From Phenylobacterium immobile (ATCC 35973) (GTDB lineage Bacteria; Pseudomonadota; Alphaproteobacteria; Caulobacterales; Caulobacteraceae), in assembly GCF_001375595.1 (NCBI RefSeq), contig NZ_CVJQ01000001.1, positions 620,001-684,000 of the forward strand: a stretch of 64,000 nt of DNA, in the 5' to 3' direction. Positions 26,090 through 35,449 of the stretch are shown here, one piece after another (the stretch's first letter is position 1; every line of letters begins with the position of its first letter). The notes beneath the pieces were generated by a model. The model did not search any database and had not been told where the DNA came from. It saw only the letters and a list, made by a program, of their open reading frames with translations. Position numbers and translations under genes: made by a program.

Positions 26090-26571
26090 AGCGGCCGGAC
26101 CATGTAGCGGGCGTCCGGGCCGTAGCTGGCGAGCTTCACGGCCAGGGCGTCGCTCTGTTCAACGCGAAATCCCATGCCCCGCCAGAAGGCCTGGGAGTCG
26201 TTCACCGAGACCAAGCTAAGCGTCGCGGCCCCCAGGCTGTGCGCCGCGCGCGCGAGCGCCTCGACCACCGTGCGGGTGTGGCCGCCGCCGCGAGCCGCCG
26301 GCGCGAGCGCCAGGTCGTGCAGGTAGACGTTCTCGCGGTCGGCCGGCAGGCCGCCCAGGAGGCTGTTCAGCGGCGGGATTTGACCCAGCTGCCAGGGGTA
26401 GGCGATCAGATAGCCCTCGACCGCGCCCTCCAGCTCCAGCGCGAAGCAAAGGTCGGGGCTAAGCGCGAGACGCTCGGCGAAACAGGCGAGACTCTCGAAA
26501 TGGTCAGGAAAGGACGCCGCGGCGACCCGGACCACGCCGGCGAGGTCGGCATCGCGCATGGCGCGCCACAT
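26086..26571 (-). CDS. GNAT family N-acetyltransferase
   Basis: The 161-residue product shows the GNAT acetyl-CoA fold: the [27 protein letters not shown] region is the pyrophosphate-binding motif A (ARGGGHT in place of the usual R/QxxGxG/A), followed by [18 protein letters not shown] as motif B. Its start abuts the bioA stop by one base (26571), so it is cotranscribed with bioA. The acceptor substrate is unknown. The gene end overlaps bioB on the opposite strand. Confidence 0.85.
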   Translation of the reverse strand: MWRAMRDADLAGVVRVAAASFPDHFESLACFAERLALSPDLCFALELEGAVEGYLIAYPWQLGQIPPLNSLLGGLPADRENVYLHDLALAPAARGGGHTRTVVEALARAAHSLGAATLSLVSVNDSQAFWRGMGFRVEQSDALAVKLASYGPDARYMVRPL

Positions 26572-27830
26572 CAGCCCGTCACCACGCGACAGATCGCGCT
26601 GGTCAGCTGGTCGAGCTCGGCGTTGGTGATGGTGAAGGCCGGCGTGAGATAGACCACCTTGCCCATGGGGCGGATCCAGACGCCCTCCTGGGCGAAGCGA
26701 TCGCAGAGCGCGCCAGCGTCGACCGCCTGGGCGAATTCGACCACGCCGATCGCACCCTTCACCCGCACATCGACCACCCCCGGCGCGGCGCGACAGGGGG
26801 TGAGCCCGTCCGCCAGCCGGGTCTCGATCCGGGCGACCTGGGCGCGCCAGGCGCCGGTCTCGAAGATATCCAGCGAGGCGTTGGCCGCGGCGCAGGCCAG
26901 AGGATTTCCCATATAGGTAGGTCCGTGCATCAGGGCCGCGCTGGCGTCGTCCGACCAGAAGGCCTCGAACACCTTGTCGTTGGCGATGGCCGCCGACAGG
27001 GGCAGGGCGCCGCCGGTCAGCGACTTGGAGAGCGTGATGATGTCGGGCGTCACGCCGGAACCTTCGCAGGCGAAGAGGTCGCCGGTGCGGCCGAAGCCCA
27101 CGAAGATCTCATCGAAGATCAGGAGCTGGCCGTGCCAGTCGCAGAGCCGGCGGAGGCGGCGCAGGACGTCGTCGTCGTGGAACAGCATGCCGCCGGCGCC
27201 CTGGACGCGAGGCTCGACGATCAGGGCGGCGATCTCGCCGCCGCGCTCGGCCAAGAAGGCGTCCAGCTCGGCCTCGGACTCATCGTCGACGGGCAGGGGC
27301 ACGACGTGCTGGGCGGGCAGGACGCCGGCGAACAGGGCGTGCATCCCCTCTTCCGGATCGCAAACCGTCATGGTGGCCAGGGTGTCGCCGTGATAGCCGC
27401 CGAGGAAGGCCGCGAAGCGCGTGCGGCCCACCGCGCCGCGGTTGATCCAATATTGCAGCGCCATCTTCATGGCGATCTCGACGGAGACCGAGCCGCTTTC
27501 GGCGAAGAAGACGTGGTTCAGGTCGCCCGGCAGCAGGTCGGCCAGCCGTTTGGCCAGACGATAGGCCGGTTCGTGCGCCAGGCCTCCGAACATGACGTGC
27601 GGCGCGCGCGCCAACTGGTCCTCGACGGCGCCGCGGATGTGCGGGTGGTTGTAGCCGTGGCAGGCCGTCCACCAGGACGCGATCCCGTCCACCAGTTCGC
27701 GGCCGTCCTCGAGGATCAGCCGGCGGCCTTCGGTGCGGGCGACGGCGAGCGGCGGGCGGGCGGTCTTCATCTGGCTGTAGGGCCGCCAGACATGCGGCGC
27801 GCCTTCGATCAGCCATTTGGGCTGGGTCAT
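26571..27830 (-). CDS. bioA: adenosylmethionine-8-amino-7-oxononanoate aminotransferase
   Basis: BioA (419 residues) is a PLP-dependent class III aminotransferase that makes 7,8-diaminopelargonic acid using S-adenosylmethionine as amino donor. Diagnostic features are HVWRPYSQMK, the SAM-type SWWTACHGYNHPHI, and the PLP lysine Lys269 in TLSKSLTGGALP. I set the start at the ATG complementary to 27828-27830, which gives the family N-terminus; the frame runs to 28010 inside bioF. The GNAT gene follows directly. bioF diverges from it after about 34 bases. Confidence 0.95.
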   Translation of the reverse strand: MTQPKWLIEGAPHVWRPYSQMKTARPPLAVARTEGRRLILEDGRELVDGIASWWTACHGYNHPHIRGAVEDQLARAPHVMFGGLAHEPAYRLAKRLADLLPGDLNHVFFAESGSVSVEIAMKMALQYWINRGAVGRTRFAAFLGGYHGDTLATMTVCDPEEGMHALFAGVLPAQHVVPLPVDDESEAELDAFLAERGGEIAALIVEPRVQGAGGMLFHDDDVLRRLRRLCDWHGQLLIFDEIFVGFGRTGDLFACEGSGVTPDIITLSKSLTGGALPLSAAIANDKVFEAFWSDDASAALMHGPTYMGNPLACAAANASLDIFETGAWRAQVARIETRLADGLTPCRAAPGVVDVRVKGAIGVVEFAQAVDAGALCDRFAQEGVWIRPMGKVVYLTPAFTITNAELDQLTSAICRVVTG

Positions 27831-27864
27831 GACTTTCCTTGGCCCTTGGGGCATTGATCTGCCG

Positions 27865-29016
27865 GTGATCGACACCCTGACTGCATTCGCGCAAGCGAAA
27901 ATCGACGAGCTGGAGGCCAGAAGCCTGCTGCGGCGGCTGAAGCCGGGCCGGCGGTTCGACGATATCTTCATCGAGCGCGACAGCCAGACGCTGATCTCGT
28001 TCTCCTGCAACGACTACCTGAACCTGTCGCACCATCCCAAGGTCAAGGCCGCCGCCATCGCCGCGGTGGAGGCCTATGGCGCAGGCTCCGGGGCCTCGCG
28101 GCTGGTGACCGGCGACCATCCGATCTTCGCTCCCCTGGAAGCCCGCCTTGCGGCGCTGAAGGGCGCCGACGCCGCCTGCGTCTTCGGGTCCGGCTATCTC
28201 GCCAACACCGGCATCATCCCGACGATCATCGGGCCGGACGACCTGATCCTGGTGGATGCGCTCGCGCACGCCTGCATCTGGAGCGGCGCAAAGCTATCCG
28301 GGGCCAAGGCGCTGGCCTTCCGCCACAACGACGCCGAGCACCTGGCCGAACTCCTGACCGAACATCGGGGGTCAGCGACGCGAGCGCTGGTGGCGACCGA
28401 TGGCGTGTTCTCGATGGACGGCGACATCGCCCCGCTGGACGAGATCAGCGCGGTGGCCCGGGCCCACGACGCCTGGCTGCTGGTGGACGACGCCCATGGC
28501 CTGGGGGTCGTCGGCGACGGCGCCGGCGTGGGCCGGCTGTTTCCCCAGGCGCGCATCGACCTGGCGATGGGCACCTTCTCCAAGGCGATCGGCGGCTACG
28601 GCGCCTATGTCTGCGCGACCCAGCCGGTGATCGACCTCATCAAGTCCCGCGCCCGAACCTTCGTCTACACGACCGGCCTGCCGCCCGCGAGCGCGGCCGC
28701 GGCGCTGGCCGCCCTGGAGATCATCGAGAGCGACCCCGATCTGGTCGCCCGGCCGCTGGCCAAGGCGCGGCGGTTCACCAGCGCGCTCAACCTGCCGGAG
28801 GCGACGAGCGCCATCGTGCCGATCCTGCTGGGCGAGTCCGCGACCGCCCTGGCCGCCGCCCGCGACCTGGAATCGCAAGGGCTTCTGGCCGTGGCGATCC
28901 GCCCGCCGACCGTGCCCGCCGGCACCGCCCGCCTGCGCCTCGCCTTCAGCGCCGGTCATCCGGACGAGGCGATCGACCGGCTGGCGGAGGCGGTGCGGCC
29001 TTGGGTTTCGCGGTGA
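27865..29016 (+). CDS. bioF: 8-amino-7-oxononanoate synthase
   Basis: BioF (383 residues from GTG 27865) is a PLP alpha-oxoamine synthase condensing pimeloyl thioester with alanine. Features are FSCNDYLNLSHHP, GSGASRLVTGDHP, DDAHGLGVVG and the PLP lysine in GTFSKAIGGYGAY (Lys240 from this start). Starts at ATG 27817 or 27829 are possible, but 27829 would place the bioA and bioF start codons inside the same CATG. The homologous N-terminus begins near VIDTLTAFAQAKIDEL, which favours GTG 27865. It overlaps bioD by GTGA. Confidence 0.93.
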   Translation: MIDTLTAFAQAKIDELEARSLLRRLKPGRRFDDIFIERDSQTLISFSCNDYLNLSHHPKVKAAAIAAVEAYGAGSGASRLVTGDHPIFAPLEARLAALKGADAACVFGSGYLANTGIIPTIIGPDDLILVDALAHACIWSGAKLSGAKALAFRHNDAEHLAELLTEHRGSATRALVATDGVFSMDGDIAPLDEISAVARAHDAWLLVDDAHGLGVVGDGAGVGRLFPQARIDLAMGTFSKAIGGYGAYVCATQPVIDLIKSRARTFVYTTGLPPASAAAALAALEIIESDPDLVARPLAKARRFTSALNLPEATSAIVPILLGESATALAAARDLESQGLLAVAIRPPTVPAGTARLRLAFSAGHPDEAIDRLAEAVRPWVSR

Positions 29017-29678
29017 AGATTTTCGTCGCAGGCGCTCACACCGACGTGGGCAAGACATGGTTCTCCTGCGCCTTGATCCGCACGGCGATCCGCCAGGGCT
29101 TGAGCGTCAGCGCCTTCAAACCGGTTGTCAGCGGTCTGGACCCCGAAGACCACGCTGGCAGCGATCCCGGCCGACTGCTGGCCGCGCTCGGGCGACCGGG
29201 GGAGGACATTGCGACCATCTCGCCCTGGCGGTTCGCCGCCCCGCTGGCCCCACCGATGGCCGCGGCGCTGGAGGGACAGACCCTGCCCTTGGCGCCCATG
29301 GTCGAGGCCTGCCGCGACGCTCTGGCGGAGCCGGTCGATCTGGCCCTGGTCGAAGGTGTCGGCGGGCTGATGTCACCGATCGCCGACGATGGTCTGGGGC
29401 TGGACCTGATGATGGCGCTGGCCGCGCCGAGTTTCCTCGTGACGGGGAGCTACCTGGGTGCGATCAGCCATGCCCTGACCGCGCTGGAGGTGATGCGGGC
29501 GCGTGGGTTGCCCGTCGCGGCCGTGGTCGCGAGCGAGAGCGGCGGGCCTGACCATCCCGACTTTATCGAGACAGTGGCGGCCATCGCCCGGTTCGCCGCC
29601 GATACGCCGGTCCTGGCTATGGCGCGAGGCTCAGAAGACGCCAGCGAGGCCCTGGCGATCCTGTGGGCGAAACCCTAG
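29013..29678 (+). CDS. bioD: dethiobiotin synthetase
   Basis: BioD (221 residues) forms the ureido ring of dethiobiotin using ATP and CO2. The P-loop is [12 protein letters not shown] (Gly7-Thr15), followed by the substrate motif KPVVSG and [10 protein letters not shown]. The start is the GTG of the GTGA overlap with the bioF stop (29013-29016), implying translational coupling. A TTG at 29001 would add four residues. With bioB, bioA and bioF in the same 4.6-kb stretch, the late biotin pathway is complete here. Confidence 0.95.
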   Translation: MKIFVAGAHTDVGKTWFSCALIRTAIRQGLSVSAFKPVVSGLDPEDHAGSDPGRLLAALGRPGEDIATISPWRFAAPLAPPMAAALEGQTLPLAPMVEACRDALAEPVDLALVEGVGGLMSPIADDGLGLDLMMALAAPSFLVTGSYLGAISHALTALEVMRARGLPVAAVVASESGGPDHPDFIETVAAIARFAADTPVLAMARGSEDASEALAILWAKP

Positions 29679-29711
29679 GTAACGGTCCCGCAGCCAAGCT
29701 TTGGAGAGCCC

Positions 29712-30634
<923 letters not shown>

Positions 30635-30638
<4 letters not shown>

Positions 30639-31417
30639 GCCAGATGAGCGCCTCCATGAACTGGTACGCCGTGCGGGCGATCTATCGCTTTGAGATGGCG
30701 CGGACCTTCCGCACCCTGGTGCAGTCGATCGCGACGCCGGTGATCACCACCTCGCTCTATTTCATCGTCTTCGGCGCGGCGATCGGCAGCCGGATCGCCT
30801 CGGTCGATGGCATCAGCTACGGCGCCTTCATCGTGCCCGGCCTGATCATGCTGTCGATCCTGACCGAGAGCGTGTCGAACGGGTCCTTCGGCATCTACAT
30901 GCCGAAATTCTCAGGCACGATCTATGAGCTGTTGTCGGCGCCGGTTTCGGCCACCGAGGCGTTGCTCGGCTATGTGGGCGCGGCGGCGTCGAAATCGATC
31001 CTCCTGGGATTGATCATCCTGGCGACGGCGCGACTCTTTGTGCCCTTCGAGATCGCGCACCCGTTCTGGGCGGCGGGCTTTCTCGTCCTGACCTCGGTAG
31101 CCTTCGCGCTCTTCGGCTTCATCATCGGAATTTGGGCGGACGGCTGGGAGAAGCTGTCGATCATTCCGATGATGATTCTGACGCCTCTGACCTTCCTCGG
31201 CGGCAGCTTCTATTCAATCACCATGCTGCCGCCGTTCTGGCGCACGGTGGCCTTGGCTAACCCGGTGGTCTACCTGGTGAGCGGTTTCCGCTGGAGCTTC
31301 TACGGCGTCTCAGACGTAGGCGTGGGGTTGAGCCTGGGCATCACGCTCGGCTTCCTGGCGGCCTGCATCGTCGCCGTCCGGCTGATCTTCAGGACCGGTT
31401 GGCGGCTGAAGTCCTAG
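30635..31417 (+). CDS. ABC-2 type transporter permease
   Basis: The 260-residue integral membrane protein has about six hydrophobic segments and an ABC-2 permease pattern: [31 protein letters not shown], then [18 protein letters not shown], and near the end [33 protein letters not shown]. It is the membrane partner of the overlapping ATPase. Whether it exports lipid, polysaccharide or drugs cannot be read here. A hairpin lies just after its stop, between it and the convergent DUF1150 gene. Confidence 0.92.
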
Positions 31418-31419
31418 CA

Positions 31420-31449
31420 GCCGCCGCCCTTCCGCGGAAAGACGGCGGC
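31420..31449. terminator. GC-rich hairpin between convergent ABC permease and DUF1150 genes
   Basis: GCCGCCG pairs with CGGCGGC, with an inner TTCC/GGAA helix. It lies 3 bases after the permease stop and 17 bases beyond the DUF1150 stop, so it may end both transcripts. Confidence 0.5.
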
Positions 31450-31465
31450 GCGTTCGAGGTGAGCG

Positions 31466-31723
31466 CTAGTGAACCGAGACGGGCGCCAGTTCATGGGCGA
31501 GGGCTGCGGCCATGGCCGAGGCCCGGTCGCCGAGCACGGCCAGGCGTTCGCCGTCGGCGCGATGCACCGCGTAGAGCGTCTGGTCAGGATTGAGGTCAAA
31601 CCCCTCGATTTGGGTCGACGGCACGCTGGCGATGATCTCGGCGGCCGAGACAGGCCGCACATAGACAAGGTTGGGCGCGCCCAGGGCGGCGAAAGCTTCT
31701 GTCGTCAAAACGGGCGTCATCAT
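31466..31723 (-). CDS. DUF1150 family protein
   Basis: The 85-residue product (MMTPVLTTEAFAALGAPNLVYVRPVSAAEI...) matches the small DUF1150 family of alphaproteobacteria, whose genes often sit next to small heat-shock proteins, as here: the Hsp20 gene ends 41 bases upstream on the same strand. Function is unknown; stress association is inferred from context. A GGAGGTGG precedes the tandem ATGs at 31723 and 31720, which is why I reject the earlier ATG at 31735. Confidence 0.8.
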   Translation of the reverse strand: MMTPVLTTEAFAALGAPNLVYVRPVSAAEIIASVPSTQIEGFDLNPDQTLYAVHRADGERLAVLGDRASAMAAALAHELAPVSVH

Positions 31724-31764
31724 GACCACCTCCATAAACTCAACGCATCGGGACTGAGGTTTGT

Positions 31765-32190
31765 TCAGCGCGCGGACTGGATCGGGATCCGCTTCACCAC
31801 CCGTTCCGGCTGTGGCCGAGACAGATCGATGTGAAGAAGTCCGTGCTCCAGGGTCGCGTTCCCGACCACCATGCCGTCAGCCAGGACGAAATTGCGGATG
31901 AACCCGCGCGCGGCGATGCCGCGATGCAGAAAAGCATCCTCGCCCGCCGCCGCGGTCGACGGCTCGCGCCGGCCGGCCACTGTCAGCTGTCGATCTTCGA
32001 CGGTCACATCCAACTGCGCCGGCGAGAAGCCGGCCACGGCCAGGGTGATCCGCAGAGATCCGTCGCCACGGTCTTCGACATTGTAGGGCGGGTAGCCTTC
32101 AGCGGCGGCCTTGGCGGCGCGCTCGATCAGGCTGCGGGTATGTTCGAAGCCCAAGAGATAGGGGCTGTCGAAGAGGATCGATCGATTCAT
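31765..32190 (-). CDS. Hsp20/IbpA-family small heat-shock protein
   Basis: The 141-residue chaperone has the class A alphaproteobacterial N-terminus MNRSILFDSPYLLGFEHTRSLIERAAKAA, then an alpha-crystallin domain (about 35-125) with NVEDRGDGSLRITLAVAGF and the beta-strand FIRNFVLADGMVVGNATLEHGLLHIDL. Small heat-shock proteins hold unfolded clients for refolding by DnaK/ClpB. The start at 32190 is preferred over the frame opening at 32244. Its upstream region holds paired stems that could sequester the ribosome site (see findings). DUF1150 follows in the same orientation. Confidence 0.92.
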   Translation of the reverse strand: MNRSILFDSPYLLGFEHTRSLIERAAKAAAEGYPPYNVEDRGDGSLRITLAVAGFSPAQLDVTVEDRQLTVAGRREPSTAAAGEDAFLHRGIAARGFIRNFVLADGMVVGNATLEHGLLHIDLSRPQPERVVKRIPIQSAR

Positions 32191-32336
32191 CCTTAGGAGT
32201 CCTTGCTTCAAGCGACTCTCCGGACCGCCACCCACAAGAGGCATGGCGGACCGGGTAAGGATTATTTGGGAACTGGGACGGGCGGTTGCAACCAGCCTCT
32301 CCCACAGCCCGGCGCTAGAGGGGCGTCCAAAATGGA

Positions 32337-32366
32337 GAAGGCCCGCAGCGGTGGCTGCGGGCCTTC
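32337..32366 (-). terminator. intrinsic terminator after tRNA-Ala
   Basis: GAAGGCCCGCAG pairs perfectly with CTGCGGGCCTTC around a 6-base loop, immediately 3' of the leftward tRNA-Ala, and a TTTT follows a few bases further in the direction of transcription. Confidence 0.8.
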
Positions 32367-32367
32367 A

Positions 32368-32443
32368 TGGTGGAGCTAAGCGGAGTCGAACCGCTGACCT
32401 CTTGAATGCCATTCAAGCGCTCTACCAGCTGAGCTATAGCCCC
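32368..32443 (-). tRNA. tRNA-Ala (anticodon GGC)
   Basis: Read leftward, the gene starts GGGGCTATAGCTCAGCTGGT. The anticodon arm is CTTGA-ATGGCAT-TCAAG (anticodon GGC), the T-arm GCGGTTCGACTCCGC, and the encoded CCA ends at 32368. The acceptor stem has the G3-U70 wobble pair that identifies alanine tRNAs. Confidence 0.97.
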
Positions 32444-32537
32444 AGATATTTCTAGGCATTCCCGTCTGGTACGCCCCTCAGGTGTGGCTGGGGGGCCGGG
32501 AAGGCGCGGAACCTATTCAAAGCGGATGCGGCGATCA

Positions 32538-32567
32538 AGCCCGCCGGACGGAAAAATCCGACGGGCT
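32538..32567 (-). terminator. terminator-like hairpin after the TIGR02300 gene
   Basis: AGCCCG...CGGA pairs with TCCG...CGGGCT (one mismatch) around an 8-base loop, just beyond the stop of the leftward TIGR02300 gene and before the tRNA-Ala 5' end. Confidence 0.6.
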
Positions 32568-32581
32568 CGTCTTATCGGCGC

Positions 32582-33052
32582 CTAACGGTCGTCGTCGCCC
32601 TCTTCCGGCAGACCGTCGATCTCGGTTTCGTCGAAGCCGTCGTCCTCATCTTCTTCGATGAAGGGCATGTCGGCTTCGTCCTCGACTTCTTCGTCGTCCT
32701 CGCTGAACTCGGTCAGGTCGTCGCCGCCAGCTGCGGCTGGCTCGACGCCGTCCTCGTCCTCGTCGTCGGTGACCAGCGGCGGCTCGTCGACCACCTCGTC
32801 GAGTTCCGGCGTAGCGACCTCTTCTTCTTCGTCCTCGTCCTCGTCGCGGGCCTTGACCTGATCGACCGCATCCTCGGCCTCATCGGGCTCAGGCGTGATC
32901 GCACGGGCGCGGACCCGGCGGTTGCGGACCGCTTCGTCAGGATCGAAGTCGGTTTCGCATTTTGGGCAATGGGCGGGACGGCGGCCCAGGTCGTAGAATT
33001 TGGCCTGGCAATTCGGACAGATCTGTTTCGAACCAAGTTCGGGATTGGCCAA
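32582..33052 (-). CDS. TIGR02300 family protein (FYDLN-acid zinc-ribbon protein)
   Basis: The 156-residue product begins [20 protein letters not shown], with a Cys4 zinc-ribbon (Cys12, Cys15, Cys29, Cys32; [14 protein letters not shown]), then a long low-complexity acidic tail rich in Asp and Glu (from about residue 55 to the end). This is the alphaproteobacterial FYDLN-acid family; function unknown. The start is TTG at 33052, with AAGAGGT upstream; there is no ATG giving the conserved N-terminus, and automatic calls may extend to 33460 wrongly. It diverges from aroA across 162 bases in which I see no further gene. Confidence 0.85.
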   Translation of the reverse strand: MANPELGSKQICPNCQAKFYDLGRRPAHCPKCETDFDPDEAVRNRRVRARAITPEPDEAEDAVDQVKARDEDEDEEEEVATPELDEVVDEPPLVTDDEDEDGVEPAAAGGDDLTEFSEDDEEVEDEADMPFIEEDEDDGFDETEIDGLPEEGDDDR

Positions 33053-33214
33053 CGGTCGGACCTCTTGGAAGGGACGTTGTCTTTGGGAGCGGCGTTCGCC
33101 GAGAGCGAGCCCGCGGAAGCGCGGTCCCTTGCCACGCGCCAGACCGGCTGTCAAAAGCATTCCCCCGCTGGCGGGAGGCTGGCGGCAGGCGGGATTTGCA
33201 AGGCGCGTTCGACC

Positions 33215-34600
33215 ATGGCGGCGGGGCTCATGACCACAGCGGAAGAGGTGTTCGGCCTTACCGCGACCCGAAGCGGCGCGCTGCGCGGCCGTGTGCGCGC
33301 GCCTGGCGACAAGTCCATTTCGCACCGCGCCCTTATCCTGGGCGCGCTGGCGACCGGCGCCACCGAGATCAGGGGCCTGCTGGAAGGCGATGACGTGCGC
33401 CGTACGGCGGCGGCCATGGCCGCCTTCGGGGCCGGCGTCGAGCGCCTGGGCGAAGGCCACTGGCGTATCGAGGGTCAGGGCGGCCTGACCGAGCCGGACG
33501 ATGTGGTGGATTGCGGCAATTCCGGTACAGGCGTCCGCCTGATCATGGGCGCGGCGGCCGGTTACGACATGGTCAGCCTGTTCACGGGGGATAGGTCCCT
33601 GCGGGGGCGGCCGATGATGCGGATCCTGAAGCCGCTGGGCCTGATGGGCGCGTCATGGCGATCGCGGGCAGGCGGCCGACTGCCGCTGGCGTTGCAGGGC
33701 GGAGCCCTGAAGACCATCGCCTATCAGCCGCCGGAGCCCTCGGCCCAGGTGAAGTCGGCGGTGCTGCTGGCCGGCCTGAACGCAGACAACGGCATTGAGG
33801 TCTTCGAGGCCGAGGCCACCCGCGACCATACCGAGCGGATGCTGCGCGGCTTCGGCGCGAGCCTGGACGTCGTCGAAGAAGGCGCGGGCCGCCGCATCAT
33901 CCTGCCGCCGGGTCAGAAGCTGACGGGCGTTCCGGTGCATGTGCCGGGCGATCCCTCCTCGGCGGCCTTTCCGTTGGTGGCGGCGCTGATCATTCCGGGG
34001 TCTGAGGTCACGGTCGAAGGCCTGCTTCTGAATCCCTCGCGGATCGGCCTCCTCGACACCCTGGGTGAGATGGGCGCGGACCTGTCGGTCAGCAACATCC
34101 GCGACGAGGGCGGCGAGACCACCGGCGATGTCACTGCCCGATACTCCGCTCTCGTGGGCGTCGAGGTGCCGCCCGGCCGAGCCCCGTCGATGATCGACGA
34201 ATACCCGATCCTGGCCGTGGCGGCGGCTTTCGCCTCAGGCCGCACGGTGATGCGCGGCATCGGCGAACTGCGGGTCAAGGAAAGTGACCGCATCGCGCTG
34301 ACGGCGGCGGGCCTGGCCGCCTGTGGCGTCACCGTCGAAGAAGAGCCTGCGGGCCTGATCGTCGAGGGCTGCGGGCACAACGGCAAGGTCGCCGGCGGGG
34401 CGTCGGTCACCACCCATGGCGACCACCGCATTGCCATGTCGCACCTGGTCCTGGGCATGGCCGCCCAGGCGCCGATCAGCGTCGACGAGCCGGGCATGAT
34501 CGCCACCAGCTTCCCGACCTTTGTCGCCATGATGCGCGGCCTGGGCGCCGACCTTGCAGGCGAGACCGGCCCGGCGACCGGCGAAGACGGCGACGCGTGA
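33215..34600 (+). CDS. aroA: 3-phosphoshikimate 1-carboxyvinyltransferase (EPSP synthase)
   Basis: AroA (461 residues from 33215, or 456 from ATG 33230) joins phosphoenolpyruvate to shikimate 3-phosphate in aromatic amino-acid synthesis. Motifs are [17 protein letters not shown] (30-46), [50 protein letters not shown] and RVKESDR. The sequence resembles class II enzymes, such as the Agrobacterium type, more than E. coli AroA; the position after NS is Gly, as in sensitive enzymes. cmk begins 7 bases after the stop, so aroA-cmk form one transcript. Confidence 0.95.
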   Translation: MAAGLMTTAEEVFGLTATRSGALRGRVRAPGDKSISHRALILGALATGATEIRGLLEGDDVRRTAAAMAAFGAGVERLGEGHWRIEGQGGLTEPDDVVDCGNSGTGVRLIMGAAAGYDMVSLFTGDRSLRGRPMMRILKPLGLMGASWRSRAGGRLPLALQGGALKTIAYQPPEPSAQVKSAVLLAGLNADNGIEVFEAEATRDHTERMLRGFGASLDVVEEGAGRRIILPPGQKLTGVPVHVPGDPSSAAFPLVAALIIPGSEVTVEGLLLNPSRIGLLDTLGEMGADLSVSNIRDEGGETTGDVTARYSALVGVEVPPGRAPSMIDEYPILAVAAAFASGRTVMRGIGELRVKESDRIALTAAGLAACGVTVEEEPAGLIVEGCGHNGKVAGGASVTTHGDHRIAMSHLVLGMAAQAPISVDEPGMIATSFPTFVAMMRGLGADLAGETGPATGEDGDA

Positions 34601-34607
34601 CGGTCTG

Positions 34608-35273
34608 ATGGGCCGGCGTGAAAAAGGGCCCTTCGTCGTGGCTGTCGACGGCCCGGCGGCGTCGGGCAAGGGCACGGTGGCCTCGAGCCTCGCCCGCGAT
34701 CTCGGCCTGCCCTATCTGGACACCGGCCTGCTCTACCGCGCCGTCGGCGTCCTGATGCAGCGCGCGGGGCAGGACTTCAACGATGTGCCGGCCGCCGCCT
34801 GCCAGGCCCTGATGATCACCGCCGACGTGCTGGACGACCCGGGCCTGCGCACCCGCGCCGCCGGCGAGGCGGCCAGCCGGGTGGCCACCCATCCCCAGGT
34901 CCGCGAGCGGCTGCTCGAGTTCCAGCAGACCTTCGCCAGCCAGGACCAGGGCTCGGTCCTCGACGGCCGGGACATCGGCACGGTGATCGCGCCCCATGCG
35001 CCCGCCAAGCTCTATGTGACGGCGAGTCCCGAGGTGCGTGCTGAGCGTCGCTGGCGCCAGCTGACCGGCCAGGGCGAACAGGTCAGCCTGGAAGACGTCC
35101 TGGCCGACATCCGCAAGCGCGACGAACGCGACGGAGGCCGGGAGGCCGCGCCCATGCGGGCCGCCGCCGACGCTGTCTTGCTGGACACCTCGGAAATGAC
35201 TATAGACCAGGCCGCCGATGCGGCCCGCCGCATCGTCGAGGCGGCGCGCGCCCGCTGGGAAGCCTCCCGATAA
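34608..35273 (+). CDS. cmk: cytidylate kinase
   Basis: Cmk (221 residues) phosphorylates CMP and dCMP. The P-loop is VDGPAASGKGTVA (about 14-25), followed by LPYLDTGLLYRAVG and the catalytic LDGRDIGTVIAPHAPAKLYVTAS and RRWRQL patches. The start at 34608 follows aroA by 7 bases; the frame also opens inside aroA at 34554, which is unlikely. The aroA-cmk-rpsA-ihfB order is a common proteobacterial arrangement. Confidence 0.95.
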   Translation: MGRREKGPFVVAVDGPAASGKGTVASSLARDLGLPYLDTGLLYRAVGVLMQRAGQDFNDVPAAACQALMITADVLDDPGLRTRAAGEAASRVATHPQVRERLLEFQQTFASQDQGSVLDGRDIGTVIAPHAPAKLYVTASPEVRAERRWRQLTGQGEQVSLEDVLADIRKRDERDGGREAAPMRAAADAVLLDTSEMTIDQAADAARRIVEAARARWEASR

Positions 35274-35449
35274 GGGATGGGCGGCCTGGCCCGCAAATCC
35301 AACCGCGCCTTCCCCCTCGTACGGCTGCGGGCGATTTCATTTTGAGTTCGAGCTCCGGCTCGGCCTTCGGTTCAACCCCTAACCCGATGTGGGTTTCAGC
35401 CTGACGGCGCGCCGTCGGGGCCTCACGTCATTCGGAACGAAAGAACACT

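Noticed and set aside
32191-32330. Canonical ROSE RNA thermometer before the Hsp20 gene
   Set aside because: The typical 3' hairpin sequence pairing the Shine-Dalgarno is not present. A different pairing exists and is listed only as a weak finding.
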